A stretch of DNA of 51,108 bases, taken from positions 1-51,108 of the forward strand of contig CAMFHP010000054.1 in NCBI GenBank assembly GCA_945952225.1, in the 5' to 3' direction. This document shows positions 1 through 10,067 of the stretch, piece by piece. Position 1 is the first letter of the stretch, and each line of letters opens with the position of its first letter. Source of the DNA: an uncultured Myxococcaceae bacterium (lineage in GTDB: Bacteria > Myxococcota_A > Polyangia > Polyangiales > Ga0077539). The notes under the pieces are model-generated. The model had not been told where the DNA came from. It made no database searches and was given only the letters and a program-made list of their open reading frames with translations. Made by a program: the position numbers and the translations under genes.

Positions 1-186
1 GCGCCACCGACGCATCGCGCACGCCCGCATCACGCACGGCACCCGCATCGCGCCGCGCCCTCGGAGCGCCCGCATCGCGCACGGCGCCCGCATCGCGCCG
101 CACGCCCGCATCGAGGCCCGGACGCGGCTGCGCCCACGCATCGGCGCACGCGGGCACGGCGAGCACAACGAGCCACACAGCGCGCA

Positions 187-187
<1 letters not shown>
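1..187 (-). CDS. Secreted protein with Asp-Ala-Gly repeats (3' end beyond the window)
   Basis: An open frame starts with GTG whose G is the last base of the clpB TAG stop (TAGTG overlap), so translation is probably coupled to clpB. The first 20 residues look like a Sec signal peptide: Arg2, a hydrophobic core (AVWLVVLAV) and an AWA-Q cleavage site. About 40 further residues follow with repeated R-D-A-G units (RDAGAVRDAG and similar), the kind of low-complexity linker common in myxobacterial exported proteins. No stop occurs before the window edge, so the functional domain is not visible. The start overlap, signal peptide and regular repeat argue against chance. The function is unknown. Confidence 0.6.
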
Positions 188-2835
<2,648 letters not shown>

Positions 2836-2888
2836 AGGGGACGCGACGGTACGCACGCGACCCCGCGGCCGCAACGGTCACCGCGGCG

Positions 2889-4022
2889 TCAGAAGCCCTC
2901 GGCGCGAAGCCTCCGCACCATGTCGCGGTAGAACGCGCGATGGTCGAAGCCGCTCTCCAGGTTGGGAATGAGATGGGCCACCTGACCGATCTCGTCGAAG
3001 TGGTCGGCGGGAACGCACCCCATGAAGCGCCCCCACCGCGCGGAGCGCACCTCGACGAGGCCGTCGTTCACGTGCAACGCGCTGTCGCCCTGTTCGAGAA
3101 AGAGCGCGAAGGGCAGGAGGGCGAGGGTGGTGTTGTCGACCGCGCCGGGGTTGTTGGCGATGACCGCCTCGCCACATTGTTCGCGACCGGACCTTCGGTT
3201 GGTTCTCCCCGCGTACGACCAGTAGGTCACCCGCGGATCGTTCGGTACCGAACGATTGAAGCTCTCCGCGTTCTGTTCACTGAGGGAGTTGAACGCGGCG
3301 CGGAGGTCGGCGCGCGCGCGAGCTTCGTTGTACGAGACGCCGAAGAGGGTCGCGACGGCGTTGAGGAGCCCGTCGCTCACACCGGGAACGGTGCCGCCCA
3401 CGGCGTCGGCGACGCGGGTTCCGCGGTGGGGCGTGGAGACGGTGACGAGGGCCGCCACGCGGTCGCCGTAACCGAGACGCGAGATGAGCCAGCGCGCGTC
3501 GAGACCGCCTTGGGAATGGGCGATGAGCACGACCTTCGCGGCGCCGGTCTGGGGAAACACCACTGTGTCGAGGTAGCGGGCGAGCATCTGCGCGCGCACC
3601 TCCGACGAGTCGAAGGGCGCGGTCACACTTTCGAAGACCGTCTCGCCGCGCCCGCGCAGGTCGTCGGCCACGCGGAAGTAGTACCCCACCGGTCCGATGT
3701 CGCGAAACCCGGCGAACCCGTGCACCAGCACGATCGGATACGGCGCCCCACGGCCCGCGTCGACCGAAGCGTCAGAATCCGGATTGGTTCGGTCACGAAC
3801 CATCGAATCGTTCGGTACCGAACCATCGGTGACATCATCGAGAGATACGTCTCCCGATCCCGCGTCAATCTCGAAATGATCCACCGTCGGACGCGACGAA
3901 TCTTCGAAAACTGAAGAGTCACCACCGACGGAAGACGAAGCCGTTTCCCCGCCACACCCCGTAAAAACACCGAGAAGGGCGAGGACGACCGCGCAGCGAC
4001 GCAACCCGTTCCTGGTCACCAT
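2889..4022 (-). CDS. Extracellular lipase-like lipoprotein (bacterial lipase family I type)
   Basis: A 377-residue alpha/beta hydrolase. The N-terminus is a lipoprotein-type signal (hydrophobic ALLGV then FTGC), followed by a Ser/Asp-rich linker of about 70 residues. The catalytic domain shows the oxyanion segment PIVLVHGFAGF, the nucleophile elbow AHSQGG, TPHRG, then NDGLV (acid Asp region) and DHFDEIG (catalytic His). This order matches Burkholderia/Pseudomonas triacylglycerol lipases, which hydrolyse long-chain glycerides outside the cell. Those enzymes usually need a lipase-specific foldase; no foldase gene is seen nearby. The gene lies 53 bp upstream of clpB on the same strand and is divergent from gcvT (72 bp). 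It contains two near-identical 20-bp palindromes. Substrate is inferred. Confidence 0.85.
   Translation of the reverse strand: MVTRNGLRRCAVVLALLGVFTGCGGETASSSVGGDSSVFEDSSRPTVDHFEIDAGSGDVSLDDVTDGSVPNDSMVRDRTNPDSDASVDAGRGAPYPIVLVHGFAGFRDIGPVGYYFRVADDLRGRGETVFESVTAPFDSSEVRAQMLARYLDTVVFPQTGAAKVVLIAHSQGGLDARWLISRLGYGDRVAALVTVSTPHRGTRVADAVGGTVPGVSDGLLNAVATLFGVSYNEARARADLRAAFNSLSEQNAESFNRSVPNDPRVTYWSYAGRTNRRSGREQCGEAVIANNPGAVDNTTLALLPFALFLEQGDSALHVNDGLVEVRSARWGRFMGCVPADHFDEIGQVAHLIPNLESGFDHRAFYRDMVRRLRAEGF
3237..3256. repeat. Perfect 20-bp palindrome inside the lipase gene (copy 1)
   Basis: ATCGTTCGGTACCGAACGAT is identical to its reverse complement. In the lipase frame it encodes part of R-S-V-P-N-D, using the GTA valine codon, which is rare in DNA of this GC content. 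A second copy differing at one base lies at 3807-3826. Confidence 0.75.
3784..3826. repeat. Second copy (3807-3826) and degenerate third copy (3784-3803) of the palindrome
   Basis: Bases 3807-3826 match copy 1 at 19 of 20 positions and retain the 14-bp perfect core GTTCGGTACCGAAC. Bases 3784-3803 are a weaker copy, with arms TGGTTCG and CGAACCA around GTCA. Copy 2 falls in the exported linker and again encodes S-V-P-N-D with identical codons. Confidence 0.65.
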
Positions 4023-4094
4023 GGTGAGAGGTCCTCAGTGTGGATTCTGGCGTGACTCCGCGGCGTCGCGAAGGGGTATTCTTCGCGGCCCGCC

Positions 4095-5207
4095 ATGGAC
4101 ATTTCGACGCTCAAGAAGACCCCGCTCTACGAAGAACACCTCGCCCTGAAGGCCCGCATGGTGCCGTTCACGGGCTACGCGATGCCGGTGCAGTACACGG
4201 GCCTCGTCGACGAGCACCACACGGTGCGCAAGGCCGTGGGCCTCTTCGACGTGTCGCACATGGGAGAGCTCATCATCGAGGGACCGCAGGCCCTCGCCGA
4301 GGTCGACCGCCTGGTCACCAACGAGATGAAGAACCTGCTCGACGGGCAGTCGCGTTACACCGTGTGCTGCAACGAGCAGGGCACGGCCCTCGACGACCTG
4401 ATCATCTACCGCGTGTCGTCGACGCAGGTGCTCGTGGTCTGCAACGCCTCGAACCGCGAGAAGATCGTCGGCCACTTCGTGCGCTCGATCGGCGACCGGG
4501 CCACGGTGCGCGACGTCTCCGACGAGACCGCGCTCATCGCCGTGCAGGGCCCCCGCGCGATGGAGCTGCTGCAGCTCGCCGGTGTGGATCCGCGGGTGCT
4601 CGAGCTCCCGGCCTTCCACTTCACCGACGCGCCGATCTTCAACATCCCGTGCACCTTCTCGCGCACGGGCTACACGGGCGAAGACGGGGTCGAGATCTTC
4701 TGCCCGCCCGCCGATGCGGCGCGCATCTGGCGAGGACTCCTCCAGCTCGGCGAGGGGATCGGCGCGAAGGCCGCAGGTCTCGGCGCGCGCAACACCCTGC
4801 GCCTCGAATGCAAGATGGCGCTCTACGGCAACGACATCGACGAGAGCACCAACCCCCTCGAAGCGGGCCTCGCGTGGACGGTCAAGCTCGACAAGGGAGA
4901 CTTCGTCGGCCGCGACGCCCTCCTCGCGGTGAAGGCGAAGGGCCTCGCGCGCAAGCTCGTGGGCTTCGAGGTCACCGACCGCGCCATCGCCCGCGACCAC
5001 TGGGACGTGCTCGACGCCAACGGCGAGAAGGTGGGCTACGTGACCAGCGCATCGCCCGCGCCGACGCTGGGTCGCAACATCGGACTCGCCTACGTGCCCG
5101 AGGCGCTCTCGGCCCCGGGTGCGACCCTCACGGTGCGCGACCCCGAACGCGGACGCACCGCAGCGGCCGTCGTGGTCAAGACGCCCTTCTACAAGCGCGC
5201 GAAGTGA
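4095..5207 (+). CDS. gcvT: Glycine cleavage system T protein (aminomethyltransferase)
   Basis: A 370-residue protein starting TPLYEEHLALKARMVPF, with the typical GcvT segments VGLFDVSHMGE, SRTGYTGEDGVEIF and GARNTLRLE. It transfers the methylene group from aminomethyl-lipoyl H protein to tetrahydrofolate, releasing ammonia, in the cytoplasm. Its length is normal for the family. gcvP lies 42 kb away on the same strand and gcvH is not in the window, so the system is not one operon here. The ATG lies only 12 bases after a TATTCT hexamer (4077-4082), so the leader may be very short. No glycine riboswitch fold was recognised in the 72-bp upstream gap. Confidence 0.96.
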   Translation: MDISTLKKTPLYEEHLALKARMVPFTGYAMPVQYTGLVDEHHTVRKAVGLFDVSHMGELIIEGPQALAEVDRLVTNEMKNLLDGQSRYTVCCNEQGTALDDLIIYRVSSTQVLVVCNASNREKIVGHFVRSIGDRATVRDVSDETALIAVQGPRAMELLQLAGVDPRVLELPAFHFTDAPIFNIPCTFSRTGYTGEDGVEIFCPPADAARIWRGLLQLGEGIGAKAAGLGARNTLRLECKMALYGNDIDESTNPLEAGLAWTVKLDKGDFVGRDALLAVKAKGLARKLVGFEVTDRAIARDHWDVLDANGEKVGYVTSASPAPTLGRNIGLAYVPEALSAPGATLTVRDPERGRTAAAVVVKTPFYKRAK

Positions 5208-5386
5208 TCCCTGGCGGTCTGCCCTCGGCCGACCTCCCCCATCGCACCGCCGTCAGCTCCACCCGCCTCGAACGTCTGCTCCGAAGTCTCCATCGGAGCG
5301 CCTGGTGACCTCCCCGATGCGCAACGCCCCCGCAGACCCGACGGTGGTCTGAAGGGGCGTGGATCGACGCGAGTCGGGAGGAACGA

Positions 5387-6223
5387 TCAGGAGAGCGTGA
5401 TCCACCCCGTTCGCAGGGCGAGATACACCACACCGGCCGTGAAGGTCAGCGCATCGATGCGATCGAGAATGCCGCCGTGACCGGGGAGCAATCCGCCGGA
5501 GTCCTTCACGCCGGCGCTACGCTTGAGTACCGACTCGCAGAGGTCGCCGAGCTGACCGACGGAGCCCGCCACGATGGCGAGGGGAATCCCACGCTCCAAC
5601 GACACCGCGGGCAGGTACACGAAGTGGGCGAACACGACGCCCAGCACCGAGCCGAGGAGGCCACCGAGGGAGCCCGACCAGGTCTTGTTCGGAGAGACGG
5701 CGGGGTAGAGCTTCGGGCCGCCGAGGTTCTTGCCGAAGGCCATGGCGCCGGTGTCGCCGAACCACGCGATCATGAGGGTCATCACCACGAGCCCCGCGCC
5801 CTGCGCGTGCGTGCCGAGGTCGTGCATGGCGCCGATGCAGCCCATGAGACCGCCCACATAGAACGGTCCGAGTGCGAGGGCCCCGGTCTCGACGAGCGCG
5901 TTGGGAATGCGCGAAGGACGGGTCAGGGAGAACAGCAGCGCGACGGGCACCACGGCCATCATCGCGGCGGCGAAGAGTCCTCCGTGCACCTGCCCGAAGC
6001 GGGTGTACCAGACCACGAAGTAGAACAGCAGCGAGAGCACCGTGCCCGCAGCGCGCCCGACCCGGTCGTCCCCGTGTGAGAGGGTGAAGAACTCCCACGC
6101 CCCGAGGCCGACGATCAGCGCCCCGAAGAGGGTGAACGTCCAGAGGGGGGTGACATAGAGCAACGGGAGGATGACCGGCAGAAAGAGCAGGCCGGTGATG
6201 ATCCGTCGGGCGAGGTTCGACAT
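5387..6223 (-). CDS. cdsA: Phosphatidate cytidylyltransferase
   Basis: A 278-residue polytopic membrane protein with about eight hydrophobic segments. It carries the CDS signature region at the C-terminus (SPNKTWSGSLGG, then LGDLCESVLKR and KDSGGLLPGHGGILDRID). It makes CDP-diacylglycerol from phosphatidic acid and CTP, the precursor of the acidic phospholipids and phosphatidylethanolamine. It starts 55 bp after uppS on the same strand, the usual uppS-cdsA pairing. The dxr and rseP genes that often follow are not adjacent; an rseP homologue sits near 41 kb. The gene is convergent with gcvT across a 179-bp gap, in which only a weak 6-bp hairpin (5279-5298, no T run) was seen. Confidence 0.95.
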   Translation of the reverse strand: MSNLARRIITGLLFLPVILPLLYVTPLWTFTLFGALIVGLGAWEFFTLSHGDDRVGRAAGTVLSLLFYFVVWYTRFGQVHGGLFAAAMMAVVPVALLFSLTRPSRIPNALVETGALALGPFYVGGLMGCIGAMHDLGTHAQGAGLVVMTLMIAWFGDTGAMAFGKNLGGPKLYPAVSPNKTWSGSLGGLLGSVLGVVFAHFVYLPAVSLERGIPLAIVAGSVGQLGDLCESVLKRSAGVKDSGGLLPGHGGILDRIDALTFTAGVVYLALRTGWITLS

Positions 6224-6278
6224 AGGGATGCGGTGGGGGCGCGGCGCGGGCGGTGGCGGGGCGAAGCGGGGAGCGCCG

Positions 6279-7058
6279 TCAGGTCGGGGCAGGCTCCGTG
6301 TGACCGACGAGCTCCGAGGGACGCGCAGAGGGTCTCACGAAGGGCACCAGACCGAAACGCCGTTGGCGACCCTGGTATGCCGCAATGGCTTCATAGAGAT
6401 CTTCGGCGGTGTAGTCGGGCCAGAGGGTGCGCGAGAAGAACAGCTCGGCGTAGGCGGCCCCCCAGAGGAGAAAGTTCGAGATGCGAACCTCTCCGCCCGT
6501 GCGGATCAGCAGGTCGGGGTCGCCGAAGGAGACCGACGGAATGTGCCGGGCCAGCGCCTCTTCGGTGACCTCGGCCGGGTCGAGCGTGCCGTCACGAACC
6601 TGCTGGGCGAGCGTGCGGGCGGCGCAGGCGATCTCTTCACGGCCGCCATAGGAGAGGGCGAGCGAGAGCACCATGCGCCGGTTCGCCGAGGAGCGTACCG
6701 AGAGTTCATCGAGCACCTCGCGCACGTGGGGAGGGAGCTTCTGCGTGTTGCCCACCGCGCGGAGTTGGATCCCATTCTGAAGAATCTCGTCGCGCTCGGA
6801 GACCAGAAACTCCTGGAGGAGGTTCATGAGCGCATCGACCTCATCGTCGGGCCGTCCCCAGTTCTGTTCCGAGAAGGCATAGAGCGTGAGTTGTTCGATG
6901 CCCAGGCGGCGTGCGGTTCGCACGATGCGACGCACCGCATGGCTGCCCGCGCGGTGACCCGCGGTTCGGGGGCGGCCGCGGAGTTCGGCCCACCGTCCGT
7001 TGCCATCCATCACGATGGCGACATGACGGGGAAGATTGCGAGCCTCGATCAGGGTCAT
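6279..7058 (-). CDS. uppS: Isoprenyl transferase, probable undecaprenyl diphosphate synthase
   Basis: A 259-residue cis-prenyltransferase. The N-terminus has PRHVAIVMDGNGRWA, with the catalytic Asp and substrate-binding NGRW, followed by GHRAG, YAFSEQNWGRP and SFGDPDLLIRTGGE with the C-terminal R-S-N/W-type region. It extends farnesyl diphosphate to C55, the lipid carrier for peptidoglycan and polysaccharide subunits. The ATG at 7058 is preferred over an in-frame TTG 14 codons upstream because homologues start just before the PRH segment. It is the first gene of the uppS-cdsA pair and divergent from the dnaJ-type gene, with about 108 bp between them for both promoters. Confidence 0.95.
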   Translation of the reverse strand: MTLIEARNLPRHVAIVMDGNGRWAELRGRPRTAGHRAGSHAVRRIVRTARRLGIEQLTLYAFSEQNWGRPDDEVDALMNLLQEFLVSERDEILQNGIQLRAVGNTQKLPPHVREVLDELSVRSSANRRMVLSLALSYGGREEIACAARTLAQQVRDGTLDPAEVTEEALARHIPSVSFGDPDLLIRTGGEVRISNFLLWGAAYAELFFSRTLWPDYTAEDLYEAIAAYQGRQRRFGLVPFVRPSARPSELVGHTEPAPT

Positions 7059-7166
7059 GGGAGTGATGGCGTCTCTATCCCCAACGGGCGATGACGCCAA
7101 GAGCGCTCACGCCGTACGGCCTTCGTTGCCCGGTGAACGGCCGGGACTTAGGTTCGACCGGCAACC

Positions 7167-8129
7167 ATGGCGGACAAGGACTTTTATGAGCTGTTGGGCG
7201 TGCCTCGAAACGCCGATGCGGATGCCATCAAGAAGGCCTACCGGGCGCTGGCGCTGAAGTACCACCCCGATCGCAACCCTGGAGACAAACGAGCTGAAGA
7301 GACCTTCAAGAAGATCAGCTCTGCCTACGACTGTTTGAGCGATGCCAAGAAGCGCGCGCTCTATGACGAGTTCGGTGAGATGGGTCTGCGCGATGGCTTC
7401 AACGCAGATCAGTTCCGGCAATATCAAAACGCCTACGGCGGCGCGGGCGGGGTCAACATGGAGGACCTCTTCGGCGGCGCGGGTGGTGCGGGCGGTGCCG
7501 ATTTCGGATCCATCTTTGAGCAGTTCTTCGGGGGTGGTGTGCCCGGCGGTGCGCGGGTCAACGTGGGAGGGCGTCGTCCACCGCGTCCTCGTCCCCCGAC
7601 CCGCGGCCCCGACCTCGAGAGCGAATTGCAGATCGACCTCCCTACGGCGGTGCGTGGCGGCGAGGTGGCGTTCAGCGCCAACGGTTCGGCCATCAAGGTG
7701 AAGGTTCCCGCGGGCGTGCGCGACGGTCACAAACTTCGTCTGGCGGGCAAGGGCGTCCCGGCACCGGGCGGTGTTCCCGGCGACCTGATGCTCACGGTGA
7801 AGGTTCAGGAACATCCGTCGTTCCGGCGTGAAGGGGACGACCTGCATCTCCGCGTACCGGTGACCTTCGTCGAAGCGTGGCGCGGCGCAAAGGTGAAGAT
7901 CCCAACGCCCCAGGGCGACCTCACGGTGAAGATCCCTCCGGGCACGAGTTCCGGGGCCCGTCTTCGGCTCCGTGGACGGGGCATTCCCGCGCATGGTCAG
8001 CACGAGGCCAGCGATCTGATCGCCCACATCGAGATCGTGCTCCCGCCGGGAACGGCCGCCATCGAGGATGCGGTCGCAGCACTCGAACGTGCCTACGACG
8101 CCGACCCTCGGAGCGACCTCCGCTTCTGA
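7167..8129 (+). CDS. DnaJ-family co-chaperone without zinc finger (CbpA-like)
   Basis: A 320-residue protein. The N-terminal J domain (about 4-70) has the HPD motif in KYHPDRNPG. Next comes a Gly-rich segment (about 90-135), then two beta-rich C-terminal substrate-binding domains with [19 protein letters not shown] and the paired [19 protein letters not shown]. The four CxxCxGxG zinc motifs of classical DnaJ are absent, so it is a type II, CbpA-like J protein that stimulates DnaK ATPase. No dnaK or grpE is adjacent. The divergent clpB-type gene about 4.3 kb away may act in the same pathway, but nothing links their regulation. No CIRCE element was seen upstream. Confidence 0.93.
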   Translation: MADKDFYELLGVPRNADADAIKKAYRALALKYHPDRNPGDKRAEETFKKISSAYDCLSDAKKRALYDEFGEMGLRDGFNADQFRQYQNAYGGAGGVNMEDLFGGAGGAGGADFGSIFEQFFGGGVPGGARVNVGGRRPPRPRPPTRGPDLESELQIDLPTAVRGGEVAFSANGSAIKVKVPAGVRDGHKLRLAGKGVPAPGGVPGDLMLTVKVQEHPSFRREGDDLHLRVPVTFVEAWRGAKVKIPTPQGDLTVKIPPGTSSGARLRLRGRGIPAHGQHEASDLIAHIEIVLPPGTAAIEDAVAALERAYDADPRSDLRF

Positions 8130-8175
8130 GCGTCCGTTTCGCGTCCCTCCACCGACGGGTGTATCCGTTGGGATG

Positions 8176-8191
8176 TGTTGCACGTGAAACA
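8176..8191. other. parS centromere-like site
   Basis: TGTTGCACGTGAAACA matches the widely conserved chromosomal parS sequence (TGTTTCACGTGAAACA) at 15 of 16 positions and keeps the CACGTG core and GTT/AAC arms. It lies about 17 kb from dnaA, within the origin-proximal zone where ParB loads. It overlaps the start-codon region of the downstream lipoprotein gene. parA/parB are not in the window. Confidence 0.7.
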
Positions 8192-10067
8192 TCTCCTCTC
8201 TGCCGCAGCCCTCCTGCTCGCCTGCACGCCCCCTGCGCGAGATCCATCCCACCCAACGCCCCGGCCCCACACGACGGACTCCGCGGTGCTCGGCGATGCG
8301 CCCGCGCCGCCCCCACCATCACCGTCCGCGGATGCCGCTGCGGTCGTCGACGCCCACCACCATCCGCAAAGCGTCGACTGGAGCGAAGCGTATGGAGCGC
8401 AGGCGCTCGACGGCCCACGCCTCGCTGCGCTCCGACTGGCGCTGCAGTCCAACGACGAGGACGCCGCACAGGAGGCTGCCTTCACCCTCGGTCGTCGGGC
8501 TCCCGTCGAGAGTTTCGGGTCCGTGCTGGGCGTCCTCCCCGAGCGACTCTTGCGCGAGTTCGCCCGTGGCGCAGCGGGACGAACGGCGGAGGCACAACCC
8601 GCGCAGATGCCGACGCCCTTCGCGACGATGCTCACGTGGCCGCATCCGCCGTTGGAGGTCGTGAGTTGGGCCGCACGCGCGCACGCAACCGTCCCGGGAT
8701 TTGCCGCACCGATGCATCGGGCGCTGCTCGCGAGCGATCGGCTGGATGACCAGATCGCGGGCGCGCGCCTGATCCACGCACCGAATGTCCCCATCGCGAT
8801 CGACCTGATTGGTGGGCTTCGTCCGCTCCCGATGGCCCTCGCATTCGCTGCGGTGGCGGCGCGAGGATCAACTGTGCCCGATGCCTGGTCCGAATGGATC
8901 CGGGGAGTCTCTGTACGCCTCGCTGCCAGCCCTCGTGCGTGGGCGCAGACCTGGCTCGCGCTTGTGTCATCCGCTCCGCTCACCGATCCGGGGGTGCGTG
9001 CCGCGTTTCTCGGAACCGCTGATGTCGTTCTCACGGTCTCCACGGGCGAGGCCGCAGTCGATGCCTCGTTTCGCTGCGAGGCCGCACGCCACTACGACCT
9101 TCTGACCGGCACCACTGCACGCATCGACGCGTGCGCCGCGGACAGTCATCGTTGGCGCTCGCTCGTTGCGAAGGCGCGTTTCCTCGTGAGGCGTCCCAAC
9201 GATCCGGGTGCGGGGGTGGCCCTCCTTCAACTCGCGCGGGAGGCACAGGGGGACGCGCGTGTGCTCGAAGCGGTCGCGACGGCCTCGGTGGCACTTGCGC
9301 CGGGACTCGCACGACCGACCCTGATGCTCCTCGCCGGGAGTACAGATCCCGGTGTGCTCGCCGCGCTGCTCGATGGACTGACGTTGCACGTGCAACACGC
9401 CCGCACGATCCCCACGTCGCAGCGCGAACGAATGCTGCGGGCACCCTTTCAACTCGACGAGACGGCCGCGGTCGAAGCGCGACAGAGTGCGATCGCGCTT
9501 GCCAGGGCGCTCGCCGTCACGATTCCGACGGCGCCCAGCACACTCCGGGCGATGCAACTCGCGACGAATCCCGACGCCTCCATCGCGCCGCAGGCAACCG
9601 TCACGACGACGGCATCACGAGGGGCGATTCTCGTGCTTCACACGACAGCGGGCGAGGTGCGCATCGCGCTCGATGGAACGCACAGCCCCGATGCCGTGGC
9701 GCTGATCACCGAGGCCGCCCAGGCGGGCCGGTACAACGGAACCACGTTCCACCGGGTCGTTCCGGGATTCGTGGCGCAAGGCGGAGACCCACGGGGTGAT
9801 GGCTACGGGGGAATGCAGCGGGCTGTTCCCACCGAGCTGTCGGGCGAACGGTTCGTTCGCGGAGCTGTGGGTGTTCCCCTCGCGGGGCTCGACACCGGCG
9901 GGATGCAGCTCTTTGTCGTGAGCGCCGACGCGCCACACCTCGACGCCCGCTATCCCTGGGTGGGACACGTCGTGTCGGGGATGGAGGTGATCGACGAGAT
10001 GATCGAGGGCGACAGGATCGACCGCGCCGAGGTCGTGCGCGGTGACGAGACGGGCGACGCGCGCTGA
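8184..10067 (+). CDS. Lipoprotein with helical repeat region and C-terminal cyclophilin-type PPIase
   Basis: A 627-residue protein if started at GTG 8184, giving a classic lipoprotein signal (KHLLSAAALLLAC, Cys about 14) and then a Pro/His-rich linker. An in-frame GTG at 8175 and TTG at 8178 are alternatives. Residues about 60-440 are Ala/Leu-rich helices, probably HEAT-like repeats; no catalytic motif was found there. The last about 155 residues are a cyclophilin fold: GEVRIALDGTHSPDAV, YNGTTFHRVVPGFVAQGGD, then a core with GGMQLFVV and GHVVSGMEVID. The FHRVVPGFVAQGGD segment carries the catalytic Arg. It would isomerise peptidyl-proline bonds in the periplasm or outer membrane. The parS site overlaps its start. 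Confidence 0.85.
   Translation: MKHLLSAAALLLACTPPARDPSHPTPRPHTTDSAVLGDAPAPPPPSPSADAAAVVDAHHHPQSVDWSEAYGAQALDGPRLAALRLALQSNDEDAAQEAAFTLGRRAPVESFGSVLGVLPERLLREFARGAAGRTAEAQPAQMPTPFATMLTWPHPPLEVVSWAARAHATVPGFAAPMHRALLASDRLDDQIAGARLIHAPNVPIAIDLIGGLRPLPMALAFAAVAARGSTVPDAWSEWIRGVSVRLAASPRAWAQTWLALVSSAPLTDPGVRAAFLGTADVVLTVSTGEAAVDASFRCEAARHYDLLTGTTARIDACAADSHRWRSLVAKARFLVRRPNDPGAGVALLQLAREAQGDARVLEAVATASVALAPGLARPTLMLLAGSTDPGVLAALLDGLTLHVQHARTIPTSQRERMLRAPFQLDETAAVEARQSAIALARALAVTIPTAPSTLRAMQLATNPDASIAPQATVTTTASRGAILVLHTTAGEVRIALDGTHSPDAVALITEAAQAGRYNGTTFHRVVPGFVAQGGDPRGDGYGGMQRAVPTELSGERFVRGAVGVPLAGLDTGGMQLFVVSADAPHLDARYPWVGHVVSGMEVIDEMIEGDRIDRAEVVRGDETGDAR
9383..9396. other. Second parS-like palindrome
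   Basis: GTTGCACGTGCAAC is a perfect 14-bp palindrome with the parS arms and CACGTG core, but it has three mismatches to the 16-bp consensus once flanks are counted. It lies 1.2 kb from the better site, inside the same gene. It may be a weak ParB site or chance. Confidence 0.35.

Noticed and set aside
4023-4094. Glycine riboswitch upstream of gcvT
   Set aside because: The gap is only 72 bp and no recognisable aptamer was seen; the gcvP leader also shows none.
5279-5298. Terminator in the gcvT-cdsA gap
   Set aside because: The 6-bp stem with 8-nt loop has no T run; too weak to call.
7059-7166. CIRCE heat-shock element near the dnaJ-type gene
   Set aside because: No inverted repeat TTAGCACTC/GAGTGCTAA was found here or upstream of clpB.
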